Part shown: in pieces, positions 9,531 to 21,520 of the stretch
Numbering within the stretch: the first letter of the stretch is position 1
Layout of the letters: every line of letters starts with the position of its first letter
Source: Diphasiastrum complanatum
Taxonomy: Eukaryota > Streptophyta > Lycopodiopsida > Lycopodiales > Lycopodiaceae
Reading direction: 5' to 3'
DNA: 64,000 bases
NCBI GenBank assembly: GCA_029204225.1
Contig: MU831543.1
Coordinates: 62,001-126,000 of the forward strand
Made by a program: the position numbers and the translations under genes
The notes under the pieces: generated by a model
Database searches by the model: none
What the model saw: only the letters and a program-made list of their open reading frames with translations
What the model was told of the DNA's origin: nothing

Positions 9531-10202
9531 CACTCAGTCAGTCAAACTCCGATCTATGGTGAGAAGCTATGGATGGAAAATATTTGTCTTTCATCAAAAA
9601 CCAAAATTGGACTATTGTCAAATTACTTGCCAACAACAATGTAGTTGATTGCAAATGGGTATTTAAGATAAAATACAAAGCAAATGGAAGTATTGATTGA
9701 AGGAAAGTTCCACTTGTTGCACGAGAATTTTTTCAAATCCTGAATATCGACTATAGTGAGACTTTCAGTCCGGTAGTAAATCATTCTTCAATCAGACTTC
9801 TAGTAAATATCGTATGTTGCTGCAAAGAATCTGGAGATACATCATATGGATGTACATACAACGTATCTGAATGGAGTTATCTAAGAAGATACCTACATGA
9901 TATCTTGTGACGATAAATGATAAGGAGAATCATGTATGTAAACTCCATACAGCACTTTACGACTTGAAGCAATCTACTGAAGCTTGGTTGTAGAGGATCA
10001 ACACTTTTTTTTATCGATCATGGTTATAACCCAAGCACTTCATATTTGAATGTTTAATTCAATTCAGCGCAACAGTTTTTTATTATCATTACCTCGTACG
10101 TGGATGACACATTGCTATTCAACAATAGTGTCGAACTAATAAAGATGTGAAATGAATGTTGTCCTCAGAATTCGACATGATAGATCTGGGCAAAGCTCAT
10201 TA
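9531..10202 (+). pseudogene. Copia-2 reverse transcriptase remnant, copy I
   Basis: Copia RT pieces in order: AMDGKYLSFIKNQNW, CKWVFKIKYKANGSID followed by a TGA, IDYSETFSPVV, and SYVDDTLLFNNS with an intact YVDD box. It stops at the DLGKAH codons, and the next bases are TGTTGGAAG, the reverse complement of an LTR2 end. RNase H is absent from every Copia-2 copy in the window. Confidence 0.85.
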
Positions 10203-10405
10203 TGTTGGAAGAAGGAAGGACGATTCGATAATTCAAAGGCTATGAACGAACTATTGAGCACAACGGAATAAGCCTTCTTTCCTAATGCATGACTACGCCT
10301 ATCAATAATTAAACAAAGCTATAATGACAGAAGTCACGTTCAATCCTTAAGCAAATAACTTTGGAATCATTAGTACTAAAGTGATTTTGTAGTCAAACAA
10401 TTTCA
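10203..10405 (-). repeat. LTR2 inverted against Copia-2 copy I, truncated
   Basis: Starts TGTTGGAAG, the reverse complement of the LTR2 end, directly at the RT breakpoint, so it is opposite in orientation to the element it terminates. It is truncated at 10405 by the start of the D1 duplication. Confidence 0.8.
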
Positions 10406-10444
10406 AAAAACTGAAAAACAAATAAAAATAAAATATCATTTAGA

Positions 10445-11525
10445 TCATGTTTGTTGAACTGGCGGAGCAGGTTGCCAAAACTTGCATAATCGGCTGCCAT
10501 TCACAGGAGTATCTAATCGTTTTCCATCCAAGTGCTCAAGAATTACTGCGCCATAGTTCAGGATTTCATTCACTTTATACGGGCCTTCACCGATAAACTT
10601 CAATTTTCCCTTGATCAGCTTCGTTTTGTACATCAGTGCGAGATCTCTTGCTTTTAGATCATTTTTATGCAATTGACGATCGTGCCATGCCTTGCGGCGG
10701 GCTTTCTCTGCTGCTAACGCATGAAATGCCATCAATCGTGTTTCACATAATTTGTGCAACGCTTCATGACGTAGGTGTAAAGACTTATCATCATTTAACC
10801 GTTCTGTTGTCGTTATGCATAAAGATGAAATTTAAAATTCAATCGGCATGACAACATCTTGACCATAAACCAGTTGAAAGGGTGTTTGATTTGTACTACT
10901 TTTGTAAGAAGTTCTAAATGCCCATAATGCTGCATACAGTTTATGTTTTCAATCAAACCGACTTGCTTCAACTGTTTTCGTCATAATAGTGCAGAGAATC
11001 TTATTGGAAGATTCAGCTTGGCCATTCTAGTAAGGAGTACTAAATTTGTGTATAACAAAAAAATCTTCCAGTAAACACTTTATTGTTTGATTAACAAAGT
11101 GTGTACCCTGGTCACTGACAATCTCGATCAGACATCCAAATCTGATAATAATATTTTCATAGAGAAACTTGGCCGTGGCATCAGCAACTTTGACAGCTTT
11201 GGCTTCAACCCACTTGGTCATATAATCAGTTGCTATGATAATGTATCGGGCCTGAGATCCTCACGTGACATGATGAATAGGGCCAACATAATCCAGTCCC
11301 ATTTCTCAAACGGTGCTTGCGATAAAATCGGATGCAAGGGTTCATAGTTCTGTCTAGTAGGCCATTGTGCTCGCTAGCAAAAATCACATGTCTAAATATA
11401 ATTTTCTATGTCGTTATGAAGCGTAGGCCACCAACAACCTGATTGCAAAAGTTTGTGAACCATAATATCTATAGAGAAATGTCCTCCGCCCATGCCATCA
11501 TGTGAAAACATGATTAAATCTGGTA
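10445..11525 (-). pseudogene. Ty3/gypsy integrase pseudogene (D1-A copy)
   Basis: Read on the minus strand. An HHCC zinc-binding region comes first (GGGHFSIDIMVHKLLQSGCWW.. with a stop before CDFC). The catalytic core follows with IVATDYMTKWVEAKAV and SDQGTHFVNQ in broken frames. Last is a C-terminal region with KARRKAWHDRQLHK and GPYKVNEILNYGAVILEHLDG. Here the codon after PIEF is TAA, as in tandem copy 1, while copies 2 and 3 keep GAA. Integrase only: no gypsy RT or protease is seen nearby on this strand. Confidence 0.85.
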
Positions 11526-11688
11526 TTTCATGCGGGCGATAGTGGCTAGGTTTGCTTCATCTCATCTCCCTTCATTGGCCGACTCACCACCTCTTTACGT
11601 TTTACATACAAATCATCGTAATTGTAAGTTGATCCAAGGAGTTTATCTATTATTTGCCACTATCCCACGACAAGAAACCACAAAACTT

Positions 11689-12370
11689 AGTGAGGTGAGG
11701 AAGACGAGTGTCATAGTCGAAATACGATTGTTATCCTTGTCAAGAAGAGTTTATGACAAAATAGGCAATGTCAAAAAAATCAAACATTGTGTAATTTTAG
11801 CCCCAATATACTTAAAGAAGCGTGATAAGTTGAAAATTTATCGGTTGCCCAGGCTTATGCCATACTTGTCTGTTTTTTCCTAATCAAGTGAGGATAGTTG
11901 TAAGTATGTTTGTCTATATTAAATAATCAAGTATTGGATGTTTCAAGAGGTATTTATTGTCCTATTACTGGTTTTTTATGGTTACTTAGTGTTGTGAGTT
12001 ATTGCTTGCTAGGTGACCATTTTTTGTAACCCATAACGCAAATGATAAGTTTATTGATTGCAAGTAATTATTTATTTTTATTTTGACATCTCGTGTCTAG
12101 CATTGGTATTGTTTGCTTCATTATGGTTACACCGTATTTTGTTATGGTGAAGTTCAATTATATAGGCAGCCTGAGATTACGACGCCTATAAATAGGTAAC
12201 GTATTGATCACTAATGTACTCTACAATTAAAGAATTATTACAAGTAATGTTTAACAATGTTTATGATGCATAAATCATGAATGTAACAAAATGACATCAT
12301 CACAGGATGAGAGTTCTCATCCATTCTCATTCCTCTGGTTTGATTAGTCGTTTGACCAATTGTATTTCAA
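11689..12370 (+). repeat. S2 repeat, possible Ty3/gypsy LTR
   Basis: About 680 bp present at six places (11689, 19160, 32873, 36442, 40011, 53349). After tgaggtgaggaagacgag it reads TGTCATAGTC, and it contains cctataaatagg, a plausible TATA box; homology ends near tgtatttca. An LTR reading is attractive because the next 900 bp carries a gypsy-like frame on the same strand, but no clear PBS follows and the homology extends slightly outside TG...CA. 11526-11688 is the degenerate RNase H-integrase linker on the minus strand. Confidence 0.45.
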
Positions 12371-12969
12371 TGTAGGTAAGGTAGCAATTGCACCAAACAG
12401 GTGAGCAAGCAAACCCCATAGGTATGCCATCGATTTGTTTCTAACTTCTATTTCGAAATTGAATGATACAGCTGGAGATCAACACATTGTTCCACCAGAT
12501 CAATGTTTGCTCAACCAATGTTCATAATCTTGTTGATTTTAGGTCAAAATCCATTGACCTTAATTTTATAACATAGGCTTCTGTGTTCTTTGGTTACATT
12601 TGCTAGCTTGTACACTTCATGTATCATGTGTGTGATAATTGTAGTTAACCTATCTGGCCTTCGTAGTAGCATGTTTTCATAGCACTTTGAGATGCCACAA
12701 AACATGCTTCAATCAAGAGGAGCCACTTGGCCTTCCACTTTGAATTATTGAATGAAGCTGAGGCCGGAATTATGCATAGAACAGTCACCCGAACTATGAT
12801 CATAAGATCAAAGAAGTTGTGGAGACAAGTGGAACCATGCTAGTTGCAGATGAAGAACACAATTTTGATACCGATACGATGCAGATTGTGACTCGCAGTC
12901 GCCAATGGAGCACATGATAGAGGAGCAAACATCCCAGTTCAAGATGAGCATACAACTCAAAAACCTAAT
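12371..12969 (+). other. Non-coding leader-like stretch between S2 and the gypsy-like frame
   Basis: No frame of note until about 12760, after which broken coding-like text appears (TGTMLVADEEHNFDT, QIVTRSRQW) leading into 12973. The TRSR-type motif resembles the linker ahead of protease in many gypsy Gag-Pols, but this is only an impression. Confidence 0.35.
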
Positions 12970-12972
12970 TTG

Positions 12973-13261
12973 ATGAAGGAAGTTGTTGAGGATGATATCG
13001 AAACATTGCTATTTGAAGATGGCTACCAACCTCCTAAGGAGATCAGAGAGAAATTCAAAAGAGCGAAGGTCAAGCCGACTGCTGAAGAAGTCCGAAAATT
13101 TGATTTGTCCGATTTAACCTCTGGTACGATTTTTCTATCTTTACAATCTTTATTCAATAATGCTGGAAGTGTGATAGATTATGTTAGAGACAAAGAGTTC
13201 CAAACTGTTGCTGGTGTCAACAACGAAGGAACAACAATTGGAAGACCACTTTATGCATGCC
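12973..13261 (+). pseudogene. Gypsy-like or unknown polyprotein fragment
   Basis: Open frame starting MKEVVEDDIETLLFEDGYQP and containing KPTAEEVRKFDLSDL and NNAGSVIDYVRDKEFQ; about 100 residues before it enters LTR1b. This D1-A copy keeps the frame through TVAGVNNEGTTIGRPLYA, whereas all three tandem copies have an extra A (ccaaaact) that shifts it. I do not recognise the domain. Its place after a possible gypsy LTR suggests the gag-pol linker of a gypsy element. Confidence 0.45.
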
Positions 13262-13781
13262 ATAATTTAGAAATGCACAAAAATTTGATCATAAACACTT
13301 AGATATGACCTAGGACTGTCCATGTCCGTACAACATCAATACAGAACAATAATTCACACTTGTGAAAGCTAGATCAACCATAAAATCAACATTCTACACA
13401 TAGAAACTCAAGATATCACATCAGTTGGACATAGAAACACAAGAGATGAATTCTCTACAAAGAAAGAATTTTGATTGATTATTTTTCCATGAAGGTATAG
13501 CTACTTATAGCTTCCAAAATGTCATTTTCCCACTTGTCCCAAACTTGACCTCAATTGGAAACAACTAAATTCTTCATCAAAAACCTAGAAATACTAGTCT
13601 AGATGCAATGTATCATATTTAGCCAATTAGAATGGGTCCAAAATCGAACTCATCCACTTATCTACTTGCCAAAAATAGTACAAACACTATTAAGCCCTTA
13701 TTGAAAAATATGAAACTATCTCAAAGTTGAGATCTCATTTTGGCCTCCAAAAAACAACAAACTAGTTGACAATTTTTCACA
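13262..13781 (-). repeat. LTR1b (Copia-1b LTR), longest copy
   Basis: Minus strand from TGTGAAAAATTGTCAACTAG (start at 13781). It has a TATA-like gctataagtagctatacc and a downstream block (tacggacatggacag, tttatgatca) aligning with the Copia-1 LTR block tacggacagggacag / cttatgatca. This shows it is the LTR of a sister family. The distal end near 13262 is approximate because it fuses with the gypsy-like frame. Confidence 0.75.
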
Positions 13782-14625
13782 CTCCCTCTTCAACTAGTTT
13801 TAGCATAGATTTAGATAGAACTCCAAGTGAGCATGATCTTTTGCATTATATCTTGGGAATAGAAGTATTTAGAACTTCTCAATTTACTCTCATTTGTCAA
13901 GAATGGTATGCTAATTTTATTCTAAAAAGATTTCATATGGTAGATGCAAAGTCTTGTGATACACCAATGGAGTCAAATGTAAAGCTCACTATAAGAGGTA
14001 ATGAAAGATCCTTCAAGGACATTAATCTCTATAGGAAGCTAGTTGGTTCACTCATATATATAACCATCACAAGACCTGATCTAAGCTATTGTGTTGGTAG
14101 ATTAAGCCAATCCATGCATGATACTAGTGTGGAGCATTGGAAACTAGGCAAGAGGGTATTGAGATACATCTTGAGAACTAATGATTTTAAGATTGTTTAT
14201 GGAGGATCATAACTAAACCTGTATGGATTTTCATATTCGGACTTCTCTGGAGATCAAATGGATAGGAAATCCATAAGTGCACATGCTATTTTCATAACTG
14301 ATGGAGTTATCTCTTGGACGTCAAAAAAACAAGCTACAATCTCATTGTCATCTAGTGAGGCCGATCAGTACAAAGCTCTTACATCTTGCACAAAGGATAT
14401 GTTATGGATCAAAAGGATGGTAATGGATTTTCACTTGTTGGATTTTTTAGAGAGTTCAATCATCTTTTGTGATAAGCTTTCAAACCAAATATTGGCAAGG
14501 AATCCTAATTTTCATGCAAGGAGCAAGCATATTGAAAGTGGCTTATCGAATTGTGGGAGAACAAGTCATGGAGAAGGGGGTGGAGCTTCAACATGTTTAT
14601 TCAAGGGAGTGAAGCATAGAACAAC
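13782..14625 (+). pseudogene. Copia-1b 3' pol with inverted RNase H segment (D1-A copy)
   Basis: Same architecture as 5645-6483: a ~47-bp minus-strand pol end next to LTR1b, then a plus-strand RT-end/RNase H segment. Contains ILGIEVFRTSQFTLICQE, TRPDLSYCVGRLSQ, then TAA at 14210, then SLSSSEAD with an inserted codon relative to SSSEAEY. A +1 base after the HIE codons shifts the last part. RNase H catalytic Glu position is disturbed by the insertion. Confidence 0.85.
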
Positions 14626-14826
14626 ATCAAACTCTTTTTCTAGTGCCATCTTGATATCATCAACATCTTGATTGTTACCTCCACTCAAAATGATATCAAT
14701 CATATAGATTAGAAGAATGGTAACATCATTTCCAACAAATCTATAGTAAAGTGAATGATCATACTCACTGATCTTGAAATTTTGAGAAAGAAGAAATGTG
14801 TAAGCTTAGCATACCAACTCCTCATT
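14626..14826 (-). pseudogene. Copia-1b reverse transcriptase fragment (D1-A copy)
   Basis: Minus-strand RT palm fragment, as at 6484-6687, with the same altered YMIDI box. It is cut by the TG start of LTR2 at 14827. Confidence 0.75.
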
Positions 14827-15197
14827 TGATTTATACATGCTACTTATCGAATCAATCTATCTTCTTATTGCGTTCAACATCATGTCAGAATGTATGCTTC
14901 TCTGTAGCTATTTATAACTGATAGATCTCTTATTGTTTCGTGTGATCTATTGAATACTTCAATGTTGCAATATTCTTTACACTACTTTACACTCTGAAAT
15001 TGTTTGACTACAAAATCACTTTAGTACTAATGATTCCAAAGTTATTTGCTTAAGGATTGAACGTGACTTCTGTCATTATAGCTTTGTTTGATTATTGATA
15101 GGCGTAGTCATGCATTAGGAAAGAAGGCTTATTCCGTTGTGCTCAATAGTTCGTTCATAGACTTTGAATTATCGAATCGTCCTTCCTTCTTCCAACA
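14827..15197 (+). repeat. LTR2, complete copy (371 bp)
   Basis: TGATTTATACATGC to CTTCTTCCAACA. Contains ctatttataactg. It lies between a Copia-1b RT fragment and the RT breakpoint of Copia-2 copy II, and is opposite in orientation to that Copia-2 copy. Flanking bases (tcatt / taatg) are not an obvious target duplication. Confidence 0.8.
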
Positions 15198-18172
15198 TAA
15201 TGAGCTTTGCCCAGATCTATCATGTCGAATTCTGAGGACAACATTCATTTCACATCTTTATTAGTTTGACACTAATGTTGAATAGCAATGTTTCATCCAC
15301 GTACGAGGTAATGATAATAAAAAAATGTTGCGCTGACTTGAATTAAACATTCAAATATGAAGTGCTTGGGTTATAACCATGATCGATAAAAAAAAGTGTT
15401 GATCCTCTAGAACCAAGCTCTAGTAGATTGCTTCAAGTCGTAAAGTGCTCTATGGAGTTTAAATACATGATTCTCCTTATCATTTATCGTCACAAGATAT
15501 CATGTAGGTATCTTCTTAGATAACTCCATTCAGATACGTTGTATGTACATCCATATGATGTATCTCCAGATTCTTTGCAGCAACATACGATAGTTACTAG
15601 AAGTCTGATTGAAGAATGATTTACTACCGGAGTGAAAGTTTCACTATAGTCGATATTCAGGATTTGAAAAAATTCTCGTGCAACAAGTGGAACTTTCCTT
15701 CAATCAATACTTCCATCTGCTTTGTATTTTATCTTAAATACCCATTTGCAATCAACTACATTGTTGTTGGCAAGTAATTTGACAATAGTCCAATTTTGGT
15801 TTTTGATGAAAGATAAATATTTTCCATCCATAGCTTCTCTCCATGGATCGGAGTCTGACTGACTGAGTGCTTCTTTGACAATAGTCAGCTCTCAAATGAG
15901 ATAAAAAACAAATTCATCAGTATATATGTTAGGTGGTTTGCAATCTCTTGTCGATCTTTTGGGAGATGAATGAGGCTGATAATCATTTTCTCGATCATAT
16001 TGTTGTTGAGCTACAACATCTTCTTCTGATTCGTTCTTGATAAGTTTTCGCCTGAAGTTGATGAATTCGAACCTTCGATAGAAATGGTCAAATCAAAAAT
16101 AGGAGTGTTGGATAGTTCGATTGTCTGAGCCTGTGAAGTCGATAAATTGATCCTAAATTGAGCCTGTGAAGGCTGATGAATAGCTTGGATTCAACAAAAT
16201 CATACAACATATGAGTTCTATCTGAAGTGGTATAACCAATGAAAATGGATTTGATATTGTGGGAGTCTAGGTGATCTCCTGTAATATCTGCACATAGGAG
16301 ATTCGATAGTGAAGGTTTGGACCCTATCCAAGTTTCATAAGGTGATTTGTTTGAGAGCCCTTTAGTTGAGCATTTGTTTTGAATATATGCTACAGTGGAA
16401 ACGGCTTTAGCCCAGAAGGATTTAGGAAGTTTCACGTGAGCAAGCATACTCTTAGCCGCGTCAACTAAAGGTTTGATTCTTTCTCTCAACAAGTCCATTC
16501 AACTGTGGTGAATAAGAAGCAATGAATTGTTGTTCAATGTCTTTGCTACGACAATACTCTTTGAATTCGGTTGAGATGTATTCTCCCCCATTGTCTTGAC
16601 CTCAGTGCTTTACTTCTTCAATTTCGAGTTCTGCATGCTCCTTGAATTGTCCGAAGAGGTTGAAAGCCTCCAACTCCTGCTTAAAGAAATAAACAGTTGT
16701 TCTTCTCAAAAAAAATTCTATAAAAGTAATAAAGTACTTTTCACCAAGTAACGACAAAATTTGCATCGGGCCACATATATCTAAATGAATAATGTCTAGA
16801 ATATCTTTTGTTGCATACTTATGAATCAATCTAAATGGAATCCTAGTTTGCTTTCCAACAATGTAGTTGTGATAGACAGGGAGGTCGATCTTCTTGTCTA
16901 GATGATCGAGATTAAGTATTAAGGATTGTCTAAACATGTTCAATATAAATGTATGATTCAAGTGCCCTGACCTATAGTGCCAAAGTAATGAATCAATCTA
17001 TATAAGTATCCAAGCCTCTTTCCGAGTGCAAGGATCTTATTCGTCCTATCAATAATTTGACATTGATCATATTCAAATTCTACCCTATGACATAGATTAG
17101 TAATTCGGCTTACTGATAATAGATTTTTCGACAGTTTAGAAACATACAAAACATTCAATAGTAACTTGAATTGGTCATGTTGGAACTTCAATCTTATAGC
17201 GCCTTCACCTGTGATAGTATGTGCACTATCATCGCCAAGATGAATGAATCTTCTTTGTATTGCAAGGCGTATAGGAATGAAAATGTTGCAATGACTGGTC
17301 ATATGTTGAGTGGCTCCAAAATTGAAAAACCGAGCATTATCAACTTGTGTTTTTTGATCTCTAATCATAAAGCTCCTTCATCCATGTCTTGAACTAGGAA
17401 TTGACATATAACTGTAACTGCATTTGTCTGTTGATCTGACTACTTCTTGTTGGCGTTCTTCGCTTTCAATATCTTGAAATCCTTAATCTCATGATTATCA
17501 TGGTTGCAATATTTATCAAACATCTTCTTCTTCGACTAGGGATTCGATAAGTGCTCTTGACTTTGTCTCGCTTTCTAATTCGATAAAAATTGTTTCAAGC
17601 CTTTTTTCTTCTCACATTTAGTGAAGTTTATTTACATATAGAGCATGTGATATTGAATTCGAAGAGTTGTCTGAGCTTCTTCGATTGTCTTCTTGCAGCA
17701 ACATAGCGATTACTCTTGAGAGAGTTAAATCTGAGTGTGTCATTATGATCATCACCTAGTTTTCGTATGTAGGTGGCAGACTCGATAGCAATGTCATAAT
17801 TGTGTCTTGCTCGTCAATAGTTGATCCAACAACTGCCATCTCCTGCAACAGATTCTTCAACTGGTTAACGTTATTCTGAAGCAAATCACTGGCAGATATC
17901 TTGAGTGAGAAGAATTTTCTTCTAAGATGCAACTTCGAAGTCACGTCTCTCACATCATATAGTGCGCTCATCAGGTTGTCCCATACTTCTTTTGAAGTTT
18001 GAGCTTCAGATACCAATTCACCTATCTACTATATTGAGAATGATTACGTGAAAGCTTTACCATCCTCCAGTTTCCATTTGGAGCCGGTTGTGTCGTCTTC
18101 AAGCTTCAATTCAATTCCTGTGACAACATCCCATAGTCTATTGGCAATTAGCAAATTAGTGCTCTAATACCA
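15198..18172 (-). pseudogene. Copia-2 Gag-Pol pseudogene, copy II
   Basis: Minus-strand internal region from PBS (gctctaatacca, 18161-18172) through gag (17756-18016), protease-like FFNFGATQHM (17320s), integrase pieces (16088-16961) to RT (about 15200-15860). It shares most stops and frameshifts with copy I, so the two descend from an already broken ancestor. Residue CDN of copy I gag is WDN here. It ends at the same DLGKAH breakpoint as copy I. Confidence 0.88.
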
Positions 18173-18566
18173 TGTTGGAAGTCTTAGAAGGAAAAGATGC
18201 TCAATAGAGAAATTGTTGTGTTTGATAGATGCACTATCGGGCTCTACGGAATAATCTTTCTCTCGTTGTATGACTGCGCCTACTAAAATCAAACAAAACT
18301 ATCGCAACTATCGCCACATTCGAGTCTAATTGATTCTAACATTGAAATCATCAAAATCTGTTAGATTGATTTTGTAGACAAAGATAACTGAATAAAACAT
18401 TGTTGTATCGAATATTACAGTATCAAATATAGCTAATGTTTTGAAGTATTCAATAGTTTAGACAAAACTATAAGAGAACGTAATCAAATTGCAATTAAAA
18501 AAATAAGCATTTTGATTCTAACATAGTACTGAATGCGATAATTCAGTAAGTAGCATGTACAAATCA
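18173..18566 (-). repeat. LTR2, 5' LTR of Copia-2 copy II (394 bp)
   Basis: On the minus strand starts TGATTTGTACATGCTACTTACTG at 18566 and ends CTTCCAACA at 18173, directly before the PBS. It has the correct orientation for the element and aligns over its whole length with 14827-15197, which is inverted relative to it. Confidence 0.8.
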
Positions 18567-19159
18567 AAAGAATCGTGAGCACAAAACAATAGAAAATGTA
18601 ACAAAGTACTCGAAACTATCTCTAAGTATCTGATTGACTCTATCTGACACTTCCGCTAATAAGCAGTAAGTGTTTCTAGCAATGCGCTATATTAATCTCC
18701 AAGATCAATAGCTAATGATCAATCTTAACCTAAAAAATAATCAACAATTTATACTAGTTATGAATTCCATTTAGGCTTATCCAGATGACAGTTGAGGACA
18801 GCTATTGGTCGTAGATCACAATTTGAACTTAACCCAATCGCATTGTCACTTATTTAATTGGGCTTCTCGAAAACTACATACAAAAACCATTAGGGCAAGT
18901 CATTAGCTTCACAACAAGTGGAAACAATTTTAGTTAACATTCGATAGTTTTAACATCTTTGATATTGTTTGTCATTGTCGAACCCGATTGTTAGCCATTC
19001 CCGTGTATTCTTATAGACTATGAAAACTATCAGTCTGAAGAACTAGATAGATGAATGGAAGATTAAAGATCCGTTATGAGGATAAATCCAACACGTCTAA
19101 CTGGTGTACTTCAAGATTAGCTACAACAACATATGAGAGTAAAAGTTTGATCGAAGCTT
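18567..19159. other. Flank of Copia-2 copy II, including the empty Copia-1 site
   Basis: No gene seen. It contains ctaagtatctgattgactc (18626-18644), the unoccupied counterpart of the Copia-1 insertion site: in D1-B the same sequence is split after tctga by the 5861-bp element. Confidence 0.8.
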
Positions 19160-19860
19160 AGTTAGGTAAGGAAGACGAGTGTCATAGTCAAAATCCAACT
19201 GTTATCCCTTACAATAAGAGTTTATGACAAAATAGGCAATGTCAAAAAAATCAAACGTTGTTTTATTTTAGCCCCAATTTACCTAAAGAAATGTGATAAG
19301 GTGAACTTTTATCGGTTGTCAGGGCTTATGCCATACTTGTCTGTTTTTCCCTAGAATCAAGTGAGTATAATTGTAAGTATGTTTATTGGTATTAAATAGT
19401 TAAGTATTGGATGTTTCAAGGCGTATTTATTGTCTTGTTACTGGTTTTTTATGGTTAGTGTTGTGAGTAATCGCTTGTCAGCAGGCGACCATTTCCAGTA
19501 ACCCATAATGCAATAATAAGTTCATTGATTGCAAGTAATTGTTTACTTTTATTTTGACATCTTATATCTAGCATAGGTATTGTTTGCTTCATTAGGGTTA
19601 CACTGTATTTTGTTATGGTGAAGTTCAATTATATATGCAGCTTGAGATTACAATGGCTATAAATAGGTAAAGTATTGATTACAAAATTAAAGAATGTACT
19701 CTACAATTAAAGAATTATTACAAGTAATGTTTAACAATGTATGTTGTTTATGAAACATAAATCATCAATGTAACAAAATGATATTTTACAGGATTAGAGT
19801 TCTCAAAAATTCTCATTCACCTAGTTTGATTAGTCGTTTGACAAATTTTATTTCAAAGTA
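19160..19860 (+). repeat. S2 repeat, second type in D1-A
   Basis: Diverged copy of 11689-12370 (same order of phrases, for example cctaaagaaatgtgataagg against cttaaagaagcgtgataagt, and ggctataaataggtaaag). It ends at tttcaaagta, as the first copy does, then continues into unrelated sequence. Confidence 0.5.
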
Positions 19861-21520
19861 CCGAGTGATTTCATTACACACATCAAATCATTATGTGTGT
19901 ACAACCATTTGTAGTGTAAATGTTTTTTTGGTCCTAAGAAAATTGTAGAGCGGTGTACTCCTTAACCTTAAAAGCAATCTTACTCACCACTTTGTTATCC
20001 AATATTCTCAAAGATGGAAGTATTCTAGCAAATTGATATAGGTCATCCATGGATTCACAAACCACTTCATTCAAAATAGGACATAACTGAATGACTTAGA
20101 CCCTCACACAAAGCATATCTAAGATCCTTGTGTCAAATAAAATGGCAATTGAAATTAAGCAAATGACCATGTTGTTGTGATATAAATGGTGTAAACTTGT
20201 TAATATCATCCATTGACAAGAATCAAACATGTCAACATGAAAGTTGCAAAACACATTGGAAGGTTTGTACCAATATTCTTTGATCCACTCCATGTACTTC
20301 CATCAAACATAATATCTTCAAATGTGTCATCAACTAATTCTAATAATTCATATAATTTTTTTTTCATAAAATGCAAGAACATCCAAACTTTCAAATACAC
20401 AATTAACATAACATAAATGTAAGAGATACTTAGAAATATTTCTCTTCACTTTTGGTTCAAATCTACATATCTCATTGACAATGACTTTCTTATTTGTTTC
20501 TTCTTTTTCCACCTATAAATAATGATGATAGAAAGTCAGCTTATCAATTCGTTCTTTCGTAGCATTTTCAATAGCTTTCTTGTCATCCACTTGGCTATGC
20601 AGTTTGTAGGGATGGTATTTTTGTTTCTTATTTGTGCTTGCTTCACCACTTGACATATATGTTCACAGAGTGTTTGGATTAAAAGAACCACTACATTTGT
20701 TTGTAAGGACATTTTGACCAGCCATTGTAAAAAAAACTAGGCTTTTTTATTAAGCGTTCAATCATGGGAATAGCATCAGCATCAACTAGTGCAAAACAAG
20801 AGTTTCACAGAAGGATCTTAAAAAAATTCAATAACAACATCAATCATGTAGTTACTTGTGTAGAGAAAAGTAGTTTGTGTTCTTACCAATTCTGTGGCCA
20901 ATTCACCTAGCCACATGAACAAAGCATTAAGTTGTGTTTGATGCGTAATTCTACGAAAAAACCTATCCAGATTGTTCATGATATACCATAATTCATGGTC
21001 AAACCTTATGACCAGGGAGTTGTTTCTATATTTCACTGAACCACATCTACATTTGAAGGAACGTCTTTTTCAATTCATAATCTTGGAGCGTGCCGAGGTA
21101 CCTTGTTAAAGCCAATATCCAAATCTTATCTAATATGTGTCTAGGTCTCATTATTATAAGGGTGTCAATGGCTATAAGTGTATCAAATAGAGGTCATTTA
21201 TTAAGTGCAAAGGTTTTGTAGTCCTTTAGTTCTTTCTCATTAGGTTTGCAAGAATGGTCCATAGCCCAATAAAGATGGTTGCATTGAAGCCAACTGTAGG
21301 AAGACTCCAACCTACGGGAGAATCTATTGGCTTTGCATTCGATGGTTTTATTAAGTACCATGGGGACCTAACATTCATCAAAAGCATAGATGTAACTGTT
21401 ACAAGACCAAACTTTTTACCCCCTATCATAGCCAAACATGGATGAATTAAATGCCTCAATAAAATGTTACAGTACAAATCACCATAATCATAAACCGATA
21501 GGAGTAGTTGTTACATGCCA
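19861..21520 (-). pseudogene. Unrecognised degenerate coding-like block
   Basis: On the minus strand several short open stretches read like protein: GLVTVTSMLLMNVRSPWYL (21226-21477), FDHELWYIMNNLDRFFRRI (20818-21036), DDTFEDIMFDGSTWSGSKNI (20206-20409) and NEVVCESMDDLYQFARILPS (about 20030-20080), separated by stops and frameshifts. They could be exons of a captured host gene or a decayed DNA-transposon protein. I recognise no domain. Duplicated at 54050-55709 with few changes. Confidence 0.4.

Noticed and set aside
11530-11883. 117-residue frame present in all four gypsy blocks (32714, 36283, 39852)
   Set aside because: It crosses the boundary between the antisense of gypsy integrase and the S2 repeat; the text is not protein-like and repeats only because the DNA is duplicated.
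14827-15197. A solo LTR created by recombination
   Set aside because: No target duplication flanks it and both sides are broken pol genes of two different elements, so a rearranged junction explains it better.
21254-21445. Plus-strand frame starting MVHSPIKMVALKP (also 55443-55634)
   Set aside because: It overlaps a longer minus-strand stretch, and neither can be validated; I list only the block as degenerate coding-like sequence.
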